Shown: in pieces, positions 10,691 to 21,136 of the stretch
How positions within the stretch are numbered: position 1 is the stretch's first letter
Layout of the letters: each line of letters begins with the position of its first letter
Source of the DNA: Cladocopium goreaui
Taxonomy: Eukaryota; Sar; Dinophyceae; Suessiales; Symbiodiniaceae
Assembly: GCA_947184155.2 (NCBI GenBank)
Contig: CAMXCT020001558.1
Span: 565,778-629,777, forward strand
DNA length: 64,000 bases
Direction: 5' to 3'
Made by a program: the position numbers and the translations under genes
Notes under the pieces: generated by a model
What the model was told of the DNA's origin: nothing
Seen by the model: only the letters and a program-made list of their open reading frames with translations
Database searches by the model: none

Positions 10691-10850
10691 CATACTTACA
10701 TTACATTACATTACATTACATTACAGTACAGTACATTACATTACATTACATTACATACATACATACATACATATGAGCACAAACATATATACATACATAT
10801 GTATACATACATACGTGCACATGCGTACATATCCATAACTATAGTCCACC
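10423..10850. repeat. (TACA)n / (TTACA)n microsatellite
   Basis: Long CATA and ATTAC runs with a few TACG and TGCA steps. Its length differs strongly between the three copies of this segment (about 430 here, 540 and 490 in the right arm), so it mutates quickly. Confidence 0.95.
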
Positions 10851-10854
10851 ATAT

Positions 10855-11845
10855 ATGCGTACTTACCAGGACTTATGTCCTTGGATTTTATGTATACTTA
10901 CCAGGACTTATGTCCTTGGAACTTATGTATTTGTACCAGGACGTATGTCCTTGGAATTTACATATACTTACCAGGACTTATGTCCTTGGAATTTATGTAT
11001 GTATATACCAGGACGTATGTCCTTGGAATGTACGTATACTTACCAGGACTTATGTCCTTGGAATTTATGTATATATATACCAGGACTTCTGTCCTTGGAA
11101 TTTATGTAGATATACCAGGACTTCTGTCCTTGGAATTTATGTATACTTACCAGGACTTATGTCCTTGGAATTTATGTATGTATATACCAGGACGTATGTC
11201 CTTGGAATGTATGCATACTTACCAGGACTTATGTCCTTGGAATTTATGTATACTTACCAGGACTTCTGTCCTTGGAATTTATGTATATGTACCAGGACGT
11301 ATGTCCTTGGAATGTATGTATACTTACCAGGACTTATGTCCTTGGAATTTATGTATACTTACCAGGACTTATGTCCTTGGAATTTATGTATATATACCAG
11401 GACTTATGTCCTTGGAATTTATGTATGTATATACCAGGACGTATGTCCTTGGAATGTATGTATACTTACCAGGACTTATGTCCTGGGAATTTATGTATAT
11501 ATACCAGGACTTCTGTCCTTGGAATTTTTGTATACTTACCAGGACTTATGTCCTTGGAATTTATGTATGTATATACCATGACGTATGTCCTTGGAATGTA
11601 TGTATACTTGCCAGGACTTATGTCCTGGGAATTTATGTATATATACCAGGACTTCTGTCCTTGGAATTTTTGTATACTTACCAGGACTTATGTCCTTGGA
11701 ATTTATGTATACTTACCAGGACTTATGTCCTTGGAATTTATGTATACTTACCGTATGTCCTTGGAATTTATGTATACTTACCAGGACTTCTGTCCTTGGA
11801 ATTTATGTATACTTACCAGGACTTCTGTCCTTGGAATTTATGTGT
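10855..11845. repeat. 35 bp minisatellite with hairpin and splice-site-like motif
   Basis: About 29 units of the type ACCAGGACTTATGTCCTTGG followed by AATTTATGTATACTT. Each unit has a near-perfect inverted repeat (CCAGGAC / GTCCTTGG). On the minus strand each unit reads CCTG before GTAAGTAT or GTATATAT, which are good 5' splice-site sequences. Three plus frames stay open for 200-350 codons through lack of stops, and the peptides are just the repeat. Confidence 0.95.
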
Positions 11846-12819
11846 ATATATATATAGACATATATATTTATATATAGACATTTACGTATATAATACATAT
11901 ATATATATATACACTTATACATGAATTAATATTAAGATTCCTATACATGGCAGCACGTACACATGTACACACTAAGGACCACTAAGGACCACTAAGGAAC
12001 CACTCAGGAATCTGCACGCAACAAAAAACAGTAACTAGTCTGCCGAACAGGCAGTGTCTCGAACAGAGACATTTTTTTCCCAAGCTGATTCGCAACATTG
12101 TCACAATCTCAGTACAGGACCTCAGCTACTACCTCACTAGCCTCAGTACATGTGTGTTTTTTGTTACATTTGGGTCTTGTTGTCATGATAGTTTTATGTT
12201 CTTCCTGTCAATCATTGTCATTCATGGTTACCAGGACAACTATGTTTTGTTGTTGTTGTTGTCATTACTGCAGTAGTAAAAGATGAAGAAGAAGTAGTAG
12301 TAGTAGTAGTCGTGGTGGTGCTGGTGGTGGTAGTTTTATGGTTGAAAATTTGAAAGAATGTGGCATTTCTTGAGGAAGTTGTGGCATGCCTCTATGCAAC
12401 ATTCTTCTATAGAGGGAGCAACATTCCTTTGAGAAAGTGTAAAGCAAGACCCTGAGATGTGCATAGCATTCCTTTAGAACAAGTGCGTTCTGTCTTCCAT
12501 ATATTTTAATGAACATATGTAATTCCTTCCACAGAGGCAGTAGTCCTTTTAGAGAAGGGTAGCATTTCCTTAGATAAAATATGCATATACATTAGTGTTT
12601 TTCAGAAAAGCGGCATGCCTTTCAGACAGGACTTGACGGTTTCATGAAAATATTATTCATTTGGAAAATACAATATAATTTTCAAATAACATAATTCACT
12701 GTATGATATTATTAACTATACATATATATATACAGTTACACACAATATTCCTTTCAAAAGTATGCAGCATCTCTTTGAGAAGTAGCCTTCCAGACACACA
12801 GCAGTCCTAGTGAAAGACT
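11846..12819. other. Single-copy segment with short trinucleotide runs
   Basis: It starts with a TATA-rich 80 bases, then three ACTAAGGACC steps, a TGTTG run near 12,246 and a GTAGTAGTAG run near 12,290. Several CCTTT/AGAAG phrases recur irregularly. No exon is supported. Confidence 0.4.
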
Positions 12820-12871
12820 ATGGCTGAGTATGGAAGGAGAGACCGGCAGCAATGGAGAAAACATTTTCAAG
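12820..12871 (+). CDS. Candidate first exon (left arm)
   Basis: An ATG opens the short, basic peptide MAEYGRRDRQQWRKHFQ and is followed by the donor CAAG before GTAAAAC. The exon ends one base into a codon. An identical ATG and donor are kept in both right-arm copies. Downstream, toward the centre and on the same strand, lie the acidic tracts and the exon islands at 16.5 and 18.4-20 kb, so this may be the 5' end of a long gene with satellite-filled introns. No frame continuity can be shown. Confidence 0.3.
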
Positions 12872-13408
12872 GTAAAACCACCCCTATAGACAGGCGGTAC
12901 AATAAGCAAAACCACCAAAAAAACACAAACACCGAAAAAAACAAAAAAACAAAAAACAAAAAAAAACAAAGATCCAGCAACTATGAGCCCCCCAACCTTT
13001 CTCTGGAATCTTTGGTTTTTTTTGTTTTTGTTTTTTTTCTGTTTTCAGTTATGGAGTCTAATTTTGTGTAGGGAATTTTGTTCTTGGGGTGTGCCTGTGG
13101 GAGATGCAATGTTGAAGTGACAAGTGCAGCCATATTTTTTTCTGGATGGGTAGATTCATGAGCAAACTGACAGGATCCAGGTCATTTTTATCAATGTTTA
13201 AAGTGTCAAGTCCGGTCAAAACGAAACATCTATTTAAAATATATTTAAATCCTATCAGAATGAAGAACATCCTAAAATTGGTGTGTTAATTTTTGTTATG
13301 GTTTGTTCATAAGGTCCATATGAGGTCCAAGTATGTTCCATTTCCATCCAGGCATTTCCATCCAGGTAAGGGTTGTTTTACATGTAGGCCAAAAACGGAT
13401 GGGCAATA

Positions 13409-13660
13409 ATGGGTGATGAAAATGTTAATGATGACGGTTATGAAAGTGATGACAACGATTACAACGATAACAGTGATGACAGTGACGACAACGATGACAG
13501 TGATGACAACGATGACAGTGATGACAACGATGACAGTGATGACAACGATGACAGTGATGACAACGATGACAATGATAACGATGACAGTGATGACAACGAT
13601 GACAGTGATGACAACGATGACAGTGATGACAACGATGACAGTGATGACAACGATGTTTTG
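13409..13660. repeat. 18 bp GATGACAGTGATGACAAC tract, shorter block
   Basis: About 13 units. The plus frame reads an Asp/Ser/Asn-rich peptide opened by MGDENVNDDGYESDDND and followed by about 40 ordinary residues (VLKLCACSVKHK onward) to a stop at 13,801. The minus frames are also open, so coding is possible but not shown. The unit is a multiple of three, so copy-number change keeps frame. Confidence 0.9.
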
Positions 13661-13926
13661 AAACTCTGCGCGTGCAGCGTAAAACATAAATCACCGCAGG
13701 TTCAGATCAAGGAACTTGAAATGAAAAAAATTCCGGAGATGATAAAATCAGATCACACTCACAGAAAATATGTGGTTCAAAATAGAAGTTCCCCAAAATA
13801 AACAGAAACCATAGCGTCATGAAATAAATTAAATGAGTTCGATCTCCTTTCAGAAGGATTCTCACAGTGCAAAACCAAATGTCAAATCACCAAGAGGTAT
13901 GCACAAAAAAAAACACAGCAGAAAAT

Positions 13927-13959
13927 AATACAGACGATAAGAATCTTATCGTCTGTATT
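13927..13959. repeat. Perfect 33 nt palindrome between the two acidic tracts
   Basis: AATACAGACGATAAGA, one central base, then its exact complement. It is perfectly kept in the two right-arm copies. It could form a strong RNA hairpin or a DNA cruciform. The role is unknown. Confidence 0.9.
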
Positions 13960-14159
13960 TGTTTTTCATATCAAGGAAGGTTCAAAAATTAAAAACACGA
14001 TTTCGCTGTGTTCACAGTTGGGTCACACAGTTACCATCTGGCATATCTTCCAGACAATTAAGTTGAGTGGACGCTTGCGCGTGGTCGCTCTTAAATAATC
14101 ACGAGACGCAGCACGCGTGCGTTACGCAGGCTTCACCAGAGTCCTAAAAACAACGGGAT

Positions 14160-14945
14160 CTGCAAGCAGAACCCTTACGACAATGATAACAGTGATGACA
14201 GTGATGACAACAATGACAGTGATGACAACGATGACAGTGATGACAACGAGTGATGACAACGATGACAGTGATGACAACGATGACAGTGATGACAACGATG
14301 ACAGTGATGACAACGATGACAGTGATGACAACGATGACAGTGATGACAACGATGACAGTGATGACAACGATGACAGTGATGACAACGATGGCAATGATAA
14401 CAGTGATGACAACGATGACAGTGATGACAACGGTGACAATGATAACAGTGATGACAGTGATGACAACGATGACAGTGATACCAAGGATGACAACCATGAC
14501 AATGATGTCAACGATGACAATGATGACACTGATGACAGTGATGCCAGTGATGGCAGTGATGACAACGATGACAATGATGTCAACGATGACAATGATGCCA
14601 GTGATGGCAGTGACGACAGTTATGTCAATGATGACAACGATGACAAGGATGACAACGATGACAATGATGGCAGTGATGACAGTGATGACAGTGATGACAA
14701 TGATGACAGTGATGCCAGTGATGACAACAATGACAAGGTTGACAATGATGACAGCGATGACAATGATAAGAGTGATGCCAGTGATGGCAACGATGACAAG
14801 GATGACAGTGATGACAGCGATGACAGGGATGACAATGCTAAAAGTGATGCCAGTAATGACAATGATGAGAGTGATGCCACTGATGACAGCAATGCCACTG
14901 ATGACAGCGATGCCACTGATGACAGTGATGCCACTGATGACTGGG
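14160..14945. repeat. GAT/GAC/AGT trinucleotide tract, longer block
   Basis: It begins as the regular 18 bp unit and becomes degenerate (GATGCC, GATGGC, GATAAG) toward the inner end. The copy here has a two-base disturbance near 14,249 (ACGAGTGATG) that breaks the otherwise continuous phase, which the right-arm copies lack. All six frames are nearly stop-free. The T-rich TTTTTGATTTTT sequence after it (to about 15,160) shows no gene. Confidence 0.9.
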
Positions 14946-15164
14946 AAGTTGAAAATTTGATTTTTGGTTTGCATTTTCTCAGTTTTCAACAGTTTTTGAT
15001 TTTTTTGGTTTGCATTTTCTCAGTTGACTGTTTTAACAACTATGTTTTTGACTTTTTGTTTGATTTTGTTTGACTTTGTTTTTGGATTTGTCTCTTTTAA
15101 CAACTATGTTTTTGATTGTGTTTTGATTTTTTTTGACCTTTTCTTTTTTTTGCAATATCAACTC

Positions 15165-16290
15165 TGTGTGGAAGTGGCGGTGTCATAGTAGTAGTAATAA
15201 TAGTAGTAGTAGTAGTTGTTGTTGTTGTTCCTATTAATGACTTGTGTGTTTTTGTTGCTGTTGCTATTGTCATTGTCCTTGGCACTGTTGTGGTTGTTGT
15301 TGCTGCTATTGTTTATTATTATTATTATTCTTGTTGTTGTTGTTGTCGTCGTCGTCGTCGTCGTCATCGTCGTTGTTGTTGTGTTCTTGTTGGTCTTGTT
15401 GATGATATTGTCCTGGCACCCAGGAAAGCTTGTTGTTGTTGTTGATGATGAGCATGATATTGTTGTTCATCCTAGCATCCAGGAAAGCTTGTTTTGATGT
15501 TGTTGTTGTTGATGATGATATTGTTGTTCATCCTGGCATCCAGGAAAGCTTGTTTTGTTGTTGTTGTTGATGATGATATTGTTGTTTATCCTGGCATCCA
15601 GGAAAGTTTGTTTTGTTCTTGTTGTTGTTGTTGTTGATGATGATATTGTTGTTCATCCGGGCATCCAGGAAAGCTTGTTTTTCGTTGTTGTTGATGATGA
15701 TATTGTTGTTCATCCTGGCATCCAGGAAAGCTTGTTTTGTTCTTGTTGCTGTTGTTGTTGTTGATGTTGTTGATGATATTGTTGTTCATCCTGGCATCCA
15801 GGAAAGTTTGTTTTGTTGTTGTTGTTGTTGTTGACGATGATATTGTTGTTTATCCTGGCATCCAGGAAAGCTTGTTTTGTTGTTGTTGTTGTTGATGATG
15901 ATAGTGTTGTACATCCTGGCATCCAGGAAAGCTTGTTTTGTTGTTGTTGTTGATGATGATATTGTTGTTCATCCTGGCTTCCAGGAAAGTGTGGTTTGTT
16001 CTTGTTGTTGTTGATGATTATGATATTGTTGTTCGTCCTGGCATCCAGGAAAGTTTGTTGTTGTTGTTGTTGTTGTTGTTGATTATGATATTGTTGTTCG
16101 TCCTGGCATCCAGGAAAGCTTGTTTTGTTGTTGTTGATGATGATATTGTTGTTCACCCTGGCATCCAGGAAAGCTTGTCTTGTTGTTGTTGATGATGATA
16201 TTGTTGTTCATCCTGGCTTCCAGGAAAGTTTGTTTTGTTGTTGTTGCTGATGATGATATTGTTGTTCATCCTGGCATCCAGGAAAGCTTG
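15165..16290. repeat. TTG-rich minisatellite, unit about 60 bp
   Basis: About 15 units, each with a TCCTGGCATCCAGGA hairpin, GAAAGCTTGTTT and a (TTG)n / GATGATGATATTGTTGTT linker of variable length (54-76). The first 230 bases are plain (GTA)n, (TTG)n and (GTC)n. Reverse-strand frames give Asn/Gln-rich peptides that are repeat by-products. Confidence 0.93.
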
Positions 16291-16440
16291 TTTGTTGTTG
16301 TCATTACTGTTGCTGTTGGCTGTTGGCTGTTGCTGTTGCTGTTGCTGCTGTTGTTGTTCTCCTTGTTGTCCTCTTGTTCTGCTCGGGGTTGTTGCTGCTG
16401 TCCTTGTTGTTGCTGTTGCTGTTGCTTTGGTAGGTGTGAC
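16291..16440. repeat. CTG/TTG-rich tract
   Basis: Runs of TGCTGT, TGGCTGT and TTGTTG. It could encode poly-Gln or poly-Leu depending on strand, and nothing indicates translation. Confidence 0.7.
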
Positions 16441-16457
16441 CTCTCTGACTCTCCCAG

Positions 16458-16496
16458 GCTCAAAGCTCCTGATGCAGATGAAGCTGCAACAATGAG
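16458..16496 (+). CDS. Candidate 39-base exon
   Basis: A tight acceptor (CTCTGACTCTCCCAG) and donor (AATGAG before GTACGT) enclose 39 bases with the frame LKAPDADEAATM. The splice signals are among the best in the arm. Mirror copy at 27,952-27,990. It has the same direction as the gene at 18.4 kb. Phase does not join directly to the exon at 18,424, so another exon would lie between. Confidence 0.35.
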
Positions 16497-17089
16497 GTAC
16501 GTTTCCCTGGGGGTCCATCAGAATTGTTCATTAGTCAGCACTGGATGTATTGTTCAATCAGCTTATCCTTTGCTGGTCAATGGGTAGCCAGTAGGACTGA
16601 TTGGGGCTGTTGTGGCACCAACACGTCCAGCAGCGCGCTGTCTCTTGTACACACAGGGACTTACGCAGTGTGAAGAAATGCTATGGCATGTGACTGCCGT
16701 TTGACGTTGGCAAGCCAAGCCATGACATGAGTGTTTCACATTAAAATTGCCCAATGTCTGTCTAGCCGTTCGTTCCTGCATCATGAAGTCCCAGTCTTGA
16801 AGCCAGTGCACCAGGTAGTGCATGATGTTTGGCTTCCTGCCTGGGAAAGAGTGTGATCCTCAATCTCTGGGTCACTTGGAATCAGGAACAGCAGGCCTGC
16901 ACAGGTTGCACAGGTCCTCCATCTCCGGGTCAGGTCATTCGGATCAGGGAGCGGGCTTATATGGATATTATATAGATATATGGGTATCGGTATATGATAT
17001 TAGTAGATGTATAGATCCCACACCCATCACAAAAGGTTTTCCACACAAGGTGTTACAGTGACAGCAAAACCCTAGGCGCGTAGAAAAGG
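16497..17089. other. Single-copy segment, possible exon on the minus strand
   Basis: On the minus strand an acceptor TCTTTCCCAG leads to a frame containing MHYLVHWLQDWDFMMQ (about 16,840 down to 16,730). No donor was found. It is equally present on the plus strand of the right arm near 27,620-27,720. Weak evidence only. Confidence 0.2.
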
Positions 17090-17109
17090 AGCGCGCCGGG
17101 AAGAGGAAA

Positions 17110-17370
17110 AGTAGTCTCCGTAAAGAGGAAAAGTCTCCATAGAGAAGAGTCCCCGGGAAGTCTCCGTAAAGAGGAAAAGTCTCCATAGAGAAGAGTCCCC
17201 AGGAAGTCTCCGTAAAGAGGAAAAGTCTCCATAGAGAAGAGTCCCCGGGAAGTCTCCGTAAAGAGGAAAAGTCTCTGTAGAGAAGAGTCCCCGGGAAGTC
17301 TCCGTAAAGAGGAAAAGTCTCCATAGAGAAGAGTCCCCTGTAAAGTCCCTGGGAAGTCTCCGTAAAGACA
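17110..17370. repeat. 46 bp minisatellite (left arm)
   Basis: Five to six units at exactly 46-base spacing, each with AGTCCCCGGGAAGTCTCCG and TAAAGAGGAAAAGTCTCC. Frames in all phases are open by lack of stops. Confidence 0.92.
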
Positions 17371-18117
17371 CAAGGTGTTACAGTGACAGCAAAACCAGCC
17401 CAGGCGCGCACAACACGTGCGCGCCCAGCCTAGGCGCGTAGAAAAGGAGCGCGCCCACCCCGGGCGCGCAAGAGAAGCGCGCGCCTGTAGGAAATTGCTT
17501 TTTGTGTACAAAATAAACATCCAGTCAAGCAATGCCACAATGAAGACCCTAGCATATGATTGACAGTAATTGAATGCTTGCCAAGCAGGGAAAGCGCCCG
17601 ATAACTCGCAGTATGCACGCATATATCGCAATATCGCAGGAAAGAAGCGCGCGCCCGTGGGAAATTGACCTGTGTACTCAAGATCCCTGTGAAGATCTGT
17701 CAAGCAATGCCAGAATATGCCACAATGAAAACGCCAGAAGAGAATCGGATATATATTTGGATCTTGCCAAAGGAAAGTGCGCCCCAATATTCACAGCATG
17801 CACGTCATAGGCATTTAGCGGTTTGACAGCCAGGAAAGCACCCCAGGCCCATCACAACATATTATAACAAGTCATCCACACCATTCCACACCAGGTAGTG
17901 TTACAGATTGTTACAGTGACATACAGGGGCACAACAGTAGGAAATCCTGTCAAGCAATGCCATGAGGAAGATGCTATTGTTGGATACATGCCAATCAGGG
18001 CTAAGGGACAATATGAGCCCCAGGATGGATGGCATGGTTTCCAAGATTTTCGAAGCCTACTAGTTTCCATAGTGATCCCCTAGAAGTTGGATACAAGCAG
18101 ATGTCACGGTGAGGATC
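17371..18117. repeat. GC-rich degenerate repeats with GCGCGCC blocks
   Basis: Several diverged copies of TGTCAAGCAATGCC, GGAAATTGC and AAGCGCGCGCC phrases recur at 17.46-17.56, 17.64-17.73 and 17.78-17.96 kb, and a TGTTACAGTGACAG phrase recurs at 17.05, 17.37 and 17.90 kb. No gene is recognised. Confidence 0.6.
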
Positions 18118-18423
18118 ACTCTCTCTCTCTCTCTCTCTCGCTCGCTTTTTTGGGTTTTATTCTATGTTTCTATTGCATTGTGTCATCTTGTGTTGGATGA
18201 CGCTGCCAGAGCTGGGGCTCTCAAGTTGAAGGAAGATCCTTTCAATATTTGGGTCATGGTCAACTCATCCACATGACCACACTAGACGGGTATAACTACA
18301 TACAGCATAGCAATATAACATCAGATAGCATCCGCACATGTAGATCCATGAGCTATCATGACCTGCTTTGTGGGACCCTGATATATTACCTGATTGAATG
18401 ACCCAGCACTTTATTTTTCACAG
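18118..18423. other. (CT)n run and intron-like sequence
   Basis: A CTCTCTCT run of about 24 bases opens the segment. The rest is single-copy and leads into the pyrimidine tract and acceptor of the following exon. Confidence 0.5.
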
Positions 18424-20040
18424 AGTCAATACCTTCTCCTGTGCCGGGAATGTCGCGGCTGTACCTGGAGCGGGAGCAACTGGCCCAGATCATCAAGGCA
18501 GAGCTTCATCACCATCATTCACATTGCCGATCCATCGCCCAATCCACAGAGCGCATTGTTGAAAAGATTTACGAGACGGCCGAGAAAAAACCATCCAAAA
18601 AGAGGAAGTCAGGGAAGTCTGGCTGGGATGCTTGGAAGAAGAAAAAAGCTGAGGACACAGCAGTCTCTTGTCTCAATTTGTGCTATGTTGTGCTGGGATC
18701 CATGGCCGTGTTTAGGTCACGTTCGTATTGTCAACCAATCTGGGGCGGGTTGAAATAACATTGGGGTGGGTAGAAATCACAAAGAAGGCAACCATGGCAT
18801 ACCATGGCAGAATATTAGTCTTTGCTTTTATTGGGATCTTGGGACCAGCTGGCAAGCTGGAGGAAATTCTTCATGGACCAGAGCCGTCCGAACATCGAGA
18901 GGGCTTGATTGCAGCCAAGAAGGAGACCGCTTTGTGGGCAGTGTAGTGGTATCTACCAGTAATAGACACAGAAAAAACGTATTGAGCAGAATTGAGCAGT
19001 TGAATATTGCGGGAAGGGCAATGAAAGTCCAATGGAAGTTCAATGGAAGCCTCAGGACATTTTCAACATTTTTGTGTGGAAATACCTGCTTCATGATACG
19101 TTAGGAGCAACTTTTTGATTTTTGCCATTGAATTTTGTTTGTTGATTGGGGCGCGTGGCCGTTCCAGGAATTGGATGGATCGAGCTGTGGTCCGAGTATG
19201 GTCACAAAGGAGGTCTCATTCTGGGAGTTCGCCAAGTCAAGATAGATACTAATATGTTGAGTTATGTTCTGTAACCTCAGCAAACAGTATTGTCTAGTGG
19301 GTTGACAGATTTTACATGGGTTTTCTCGGGGTCATTCTATGCAGGAAGTGGCTTGTGAGACCAATGCGGTGAAGGTGAAGAAGGCACTGTTCATCTTGTG
19401 TTGCCATGTCAAGACTGGAAGCCTTTTAAAAAAGCACTGGTGATTTGCTTGCAACAAATTATGACAAATTGGAGTGGGCCAAAGCACGACGAAGAGCCTT
19501 TATGTCGAACCCTTGCTTCTGTGAATGCTAGATTGGCGGCCTGCTGTGGTTCAGGAGCCTGCTGGACAGCCATCCGATGCCTCTTCATCTTGGAGCAAGG
19601 TGAAGAAGGCAGTGCCAGTGCTTTGTTTTGGTGACCAAGGGCTGGACCAGTTGCTTGTCAATGCCGGCACAGCTCAACGACCTGAGTTCCCATGTTGTCT
19701 AGGAGTGCATGGCTGCATGTGTGAATACTAGATTGGCGGCCTGCTGTGCTTCAGGAGCCAGATGCTGGACAGCCATCCGATGCCTCTTCCTCTTGGAGCA
19801 AGGTGAAGAAGGCAGGGCCAGTGTTTTGTTTTGGTGACCAAGAGCTGGACCAGTTGCTTGTCAATTCCGGCACAGCTAAATGACCTGAGTTCCCATCTTG
19901 TATCATCTTGTGTAGGAGTTCCTGGCTGCTGGCATTTGGCCTCCCAAGAAGTGCGAGACCTGACTGAAGGGAATACGGTCGAAGTGGATGAAGATTCCTC
20001 CAAACTTTCCGGACAAGTCCAAAGTGCTAGCTTAACTTGA
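18424..20040 (+). CDS. Candidate multi-exon gene, left-arm copy
   Basis: Islands that fit together: 18,424-18,653 (acceptor TTTATTTTTCACAG; 76 open codons with MSRLYLEREQLAQIIKAE, then a Lys-rich KKPSKKRKSGKSGWDAWKKK; phase 0 end before GA); 18,849-18,902 (LASWRKFFMDQSRPNIER, with a one-base frame problem before AKKETALWAV); 19,168-19,235 (IGWIELWSEYGHKGG, ending before GTCAAG); from 19,345 (EVACETNAVKVKKAL); the twin exons 19,555-19,630 and 19,755-19,833 (EPAGQPSDASSSWSKVKKA and EPDAGQPSDASSSWSKVKKA); and a last exon 19,916-20,040 (EVRDLTEGNTVEVDEDSS, stop TGA). The basic stretch suggests a nuclear or nucleic-acid-binding protein (inference). No known domain is seen. The 5' part is unknown. 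Splicing is unproven and the frame problem may mean a decayed gene. Confidence 0.4.
19520..19930 (+). repeat. Tandem duplication of an exon with its flanks
   Basis: Two copies of about 205 bases, each starting GTGAATNCTAGATTGGCGGC and containing the acceptor (GTTCAG or CTTCAG), the exon, GTGACCAAG and TTGCTTGTCAAT. They differ by a three-base in-frame insertion (GAT) in the exon and some substitutions. The piece from 19,345 shares GGTGAAGAAGGCA and may be an older relative. Confidence 0.85.
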
Positions 20041-20463
20041 TCATTTGAACACGATAAAAAGTTGAATGGGGTCATAAGAATTTGGCGGAACTGTAGCGGA
20101 ACTGGAATGTGTCACTTGACAGTCAAAGGAGTAATGACGACACAGGCATTAATCATCATCAATCACGTGTGTCCATCCTCTGATTTTGAACTCGGTGCAT
20201 GCAATTTATTGCAGCAATATATGCATTGCTGACCCTAGAAATGTCTAGATCCACAGTCTCATGACGGAGGCACAGATGCACAGACCGAACAATCTTAGCC
20301 TAATCATTAACAAGGTTCCTGGGCAATCAAGACCTTGATCTAACAGGTCCCAAGGGTCGGGAAACTGAAGACTGGAAAAGGGTGAAAACCACACCCAGTA
20401 AAACAGGGTCATAGCAAAGTCAAACGAGGTCAGAATCACCGACATCAAATGAACAAGTTTACC
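20041..20463. other. Single-copy sequence after the candidate gene
   Basis: A minus-strand open frame (VILTSFDFAMTLFYWVWF) is present identically in both arms, but without splice or start context. Nothing firm. Confidence 0.35.
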
Positions 20464-20970
20464 AGTAGCACCGCACAAGGCGGCGGCGGAAGTTTCAAAA
20501 ATAGGAAACCTATAGGAGAAGTTGGTTGTTGTGAATCAGGGATGGCAGAGTGAAGCCACTGATGGATCGAAAGATGATTGATCTCTCACACTCTTTCTCT
20601 GACAATCTACCTATCTACCTATCTACCTACCTACCTATCTATCTATCTATCGATCTATCTATATATATCTCTCTCTCTTTCATCTAATTACCTATCTATC
20701 TATCTATCTATCTATCCATCCGTCCATCCATCCATCCATCCATCCATCTATCTATCTGTCTATCTCTCTACCTGTCTACTATCTGTGGTGCAGTGTCATG
20801 CAGTGTACTGTAGTGAAGTGTAATGCAGTGTAGTGAAGTGTGGTGGAGTGTAGTGGAATGTAGTGTAGCGTAGTGTGATGTGGTGTAGAGTAGTGTAATT
20901 TTGTGTAGGGGAGTGTAGCGGAGTGTTGTGTAGTGTGATGTAGTGTAGCGTAGTGTAATTTAATTTAGTG
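20464..20970 (+). mobile_element. Terminal repeat of foldback-like element, left central copy
   Basis: It begins AGTAGCACCGCACAAGGCGG followed by CGGAAGTTTCAAA and a conserved stretch to about 20,580 (GATGGCAGAGTGAAGCCACT). Then come (CTAT)n/(CATC)n at 20,600-20,770 and GTAGTG-type repeats. The same order of end sequence, then microsatellite, recurs at 52,360 (plus) and at 23,984 and 63,000 (minus). Its inner edge is where arm symmetry stops. Confidence 0.7.
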
Positions 20971-20975
20971 AAGCC

Positions 20976-21002
20976 GGACCACTTTTGGAGGCTCAGATGT
21001 CC
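20976..21002 (+). repeat. Edge motif of spacer, left copy
   Basis: A 27-base motif beginning GGACCACTTTTGGAGGCTCA. An exact copy in the same orientation lies at 23,413-23,439. A related motif (GGACCACTTTTGGAAGTTGA) occurs in the repeat arm at 60.77 kb. Relative to the element end nearest to it, this left copy is inverted. Confidence 0.85.
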
Positions 21003-21136
21003 ACTTTTGTAATTAATAAACAAGCTCCCATACGTGAACTCTTTCTGTCAACAACTATGCTTTCAATGATTGCAAATTTGGCACATGGATGTAATCTTGC
21101 AACTGGTTTCAGCATTATTTGATGAGGGCATCCCAG

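Larger units (their letters stand above)
3776..20970. repeat. Giant palindrome, left arm
   Basis: Read in reverse complement, this 17.2 kb reappears at 23,490-47,319. The outer limit is sharp: ATCCG at 3,776-3,780 pairs with CGGAT at 47,315-47,319, and the next outward base already differs. The inner limit is at 20,970 against 23,490. Single-copy parts such as the facing genes near 18.4-20 kb differ by scattered single bases. The satellites differ in copy number. The arm is a single-copy version of the segment that is duplicated in the other arm. Confidence 0.97.

Noticed and set aside
10646-11924. 200-350 codon open frames in the 35 bp minisatellite
   Set aside because: Stop-free repeat read in all plus frames; no conserved start and no independent sequence attached.
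14117-15073. 318-codon acidic open frame across the longer trinucleotide tract
   Set aside because: Every frame of the tract is open on both strands. This frame switches from Met/Thr/Val to Asp/Asn/Ser at a small indel, and the start lies in unrelated sequence.
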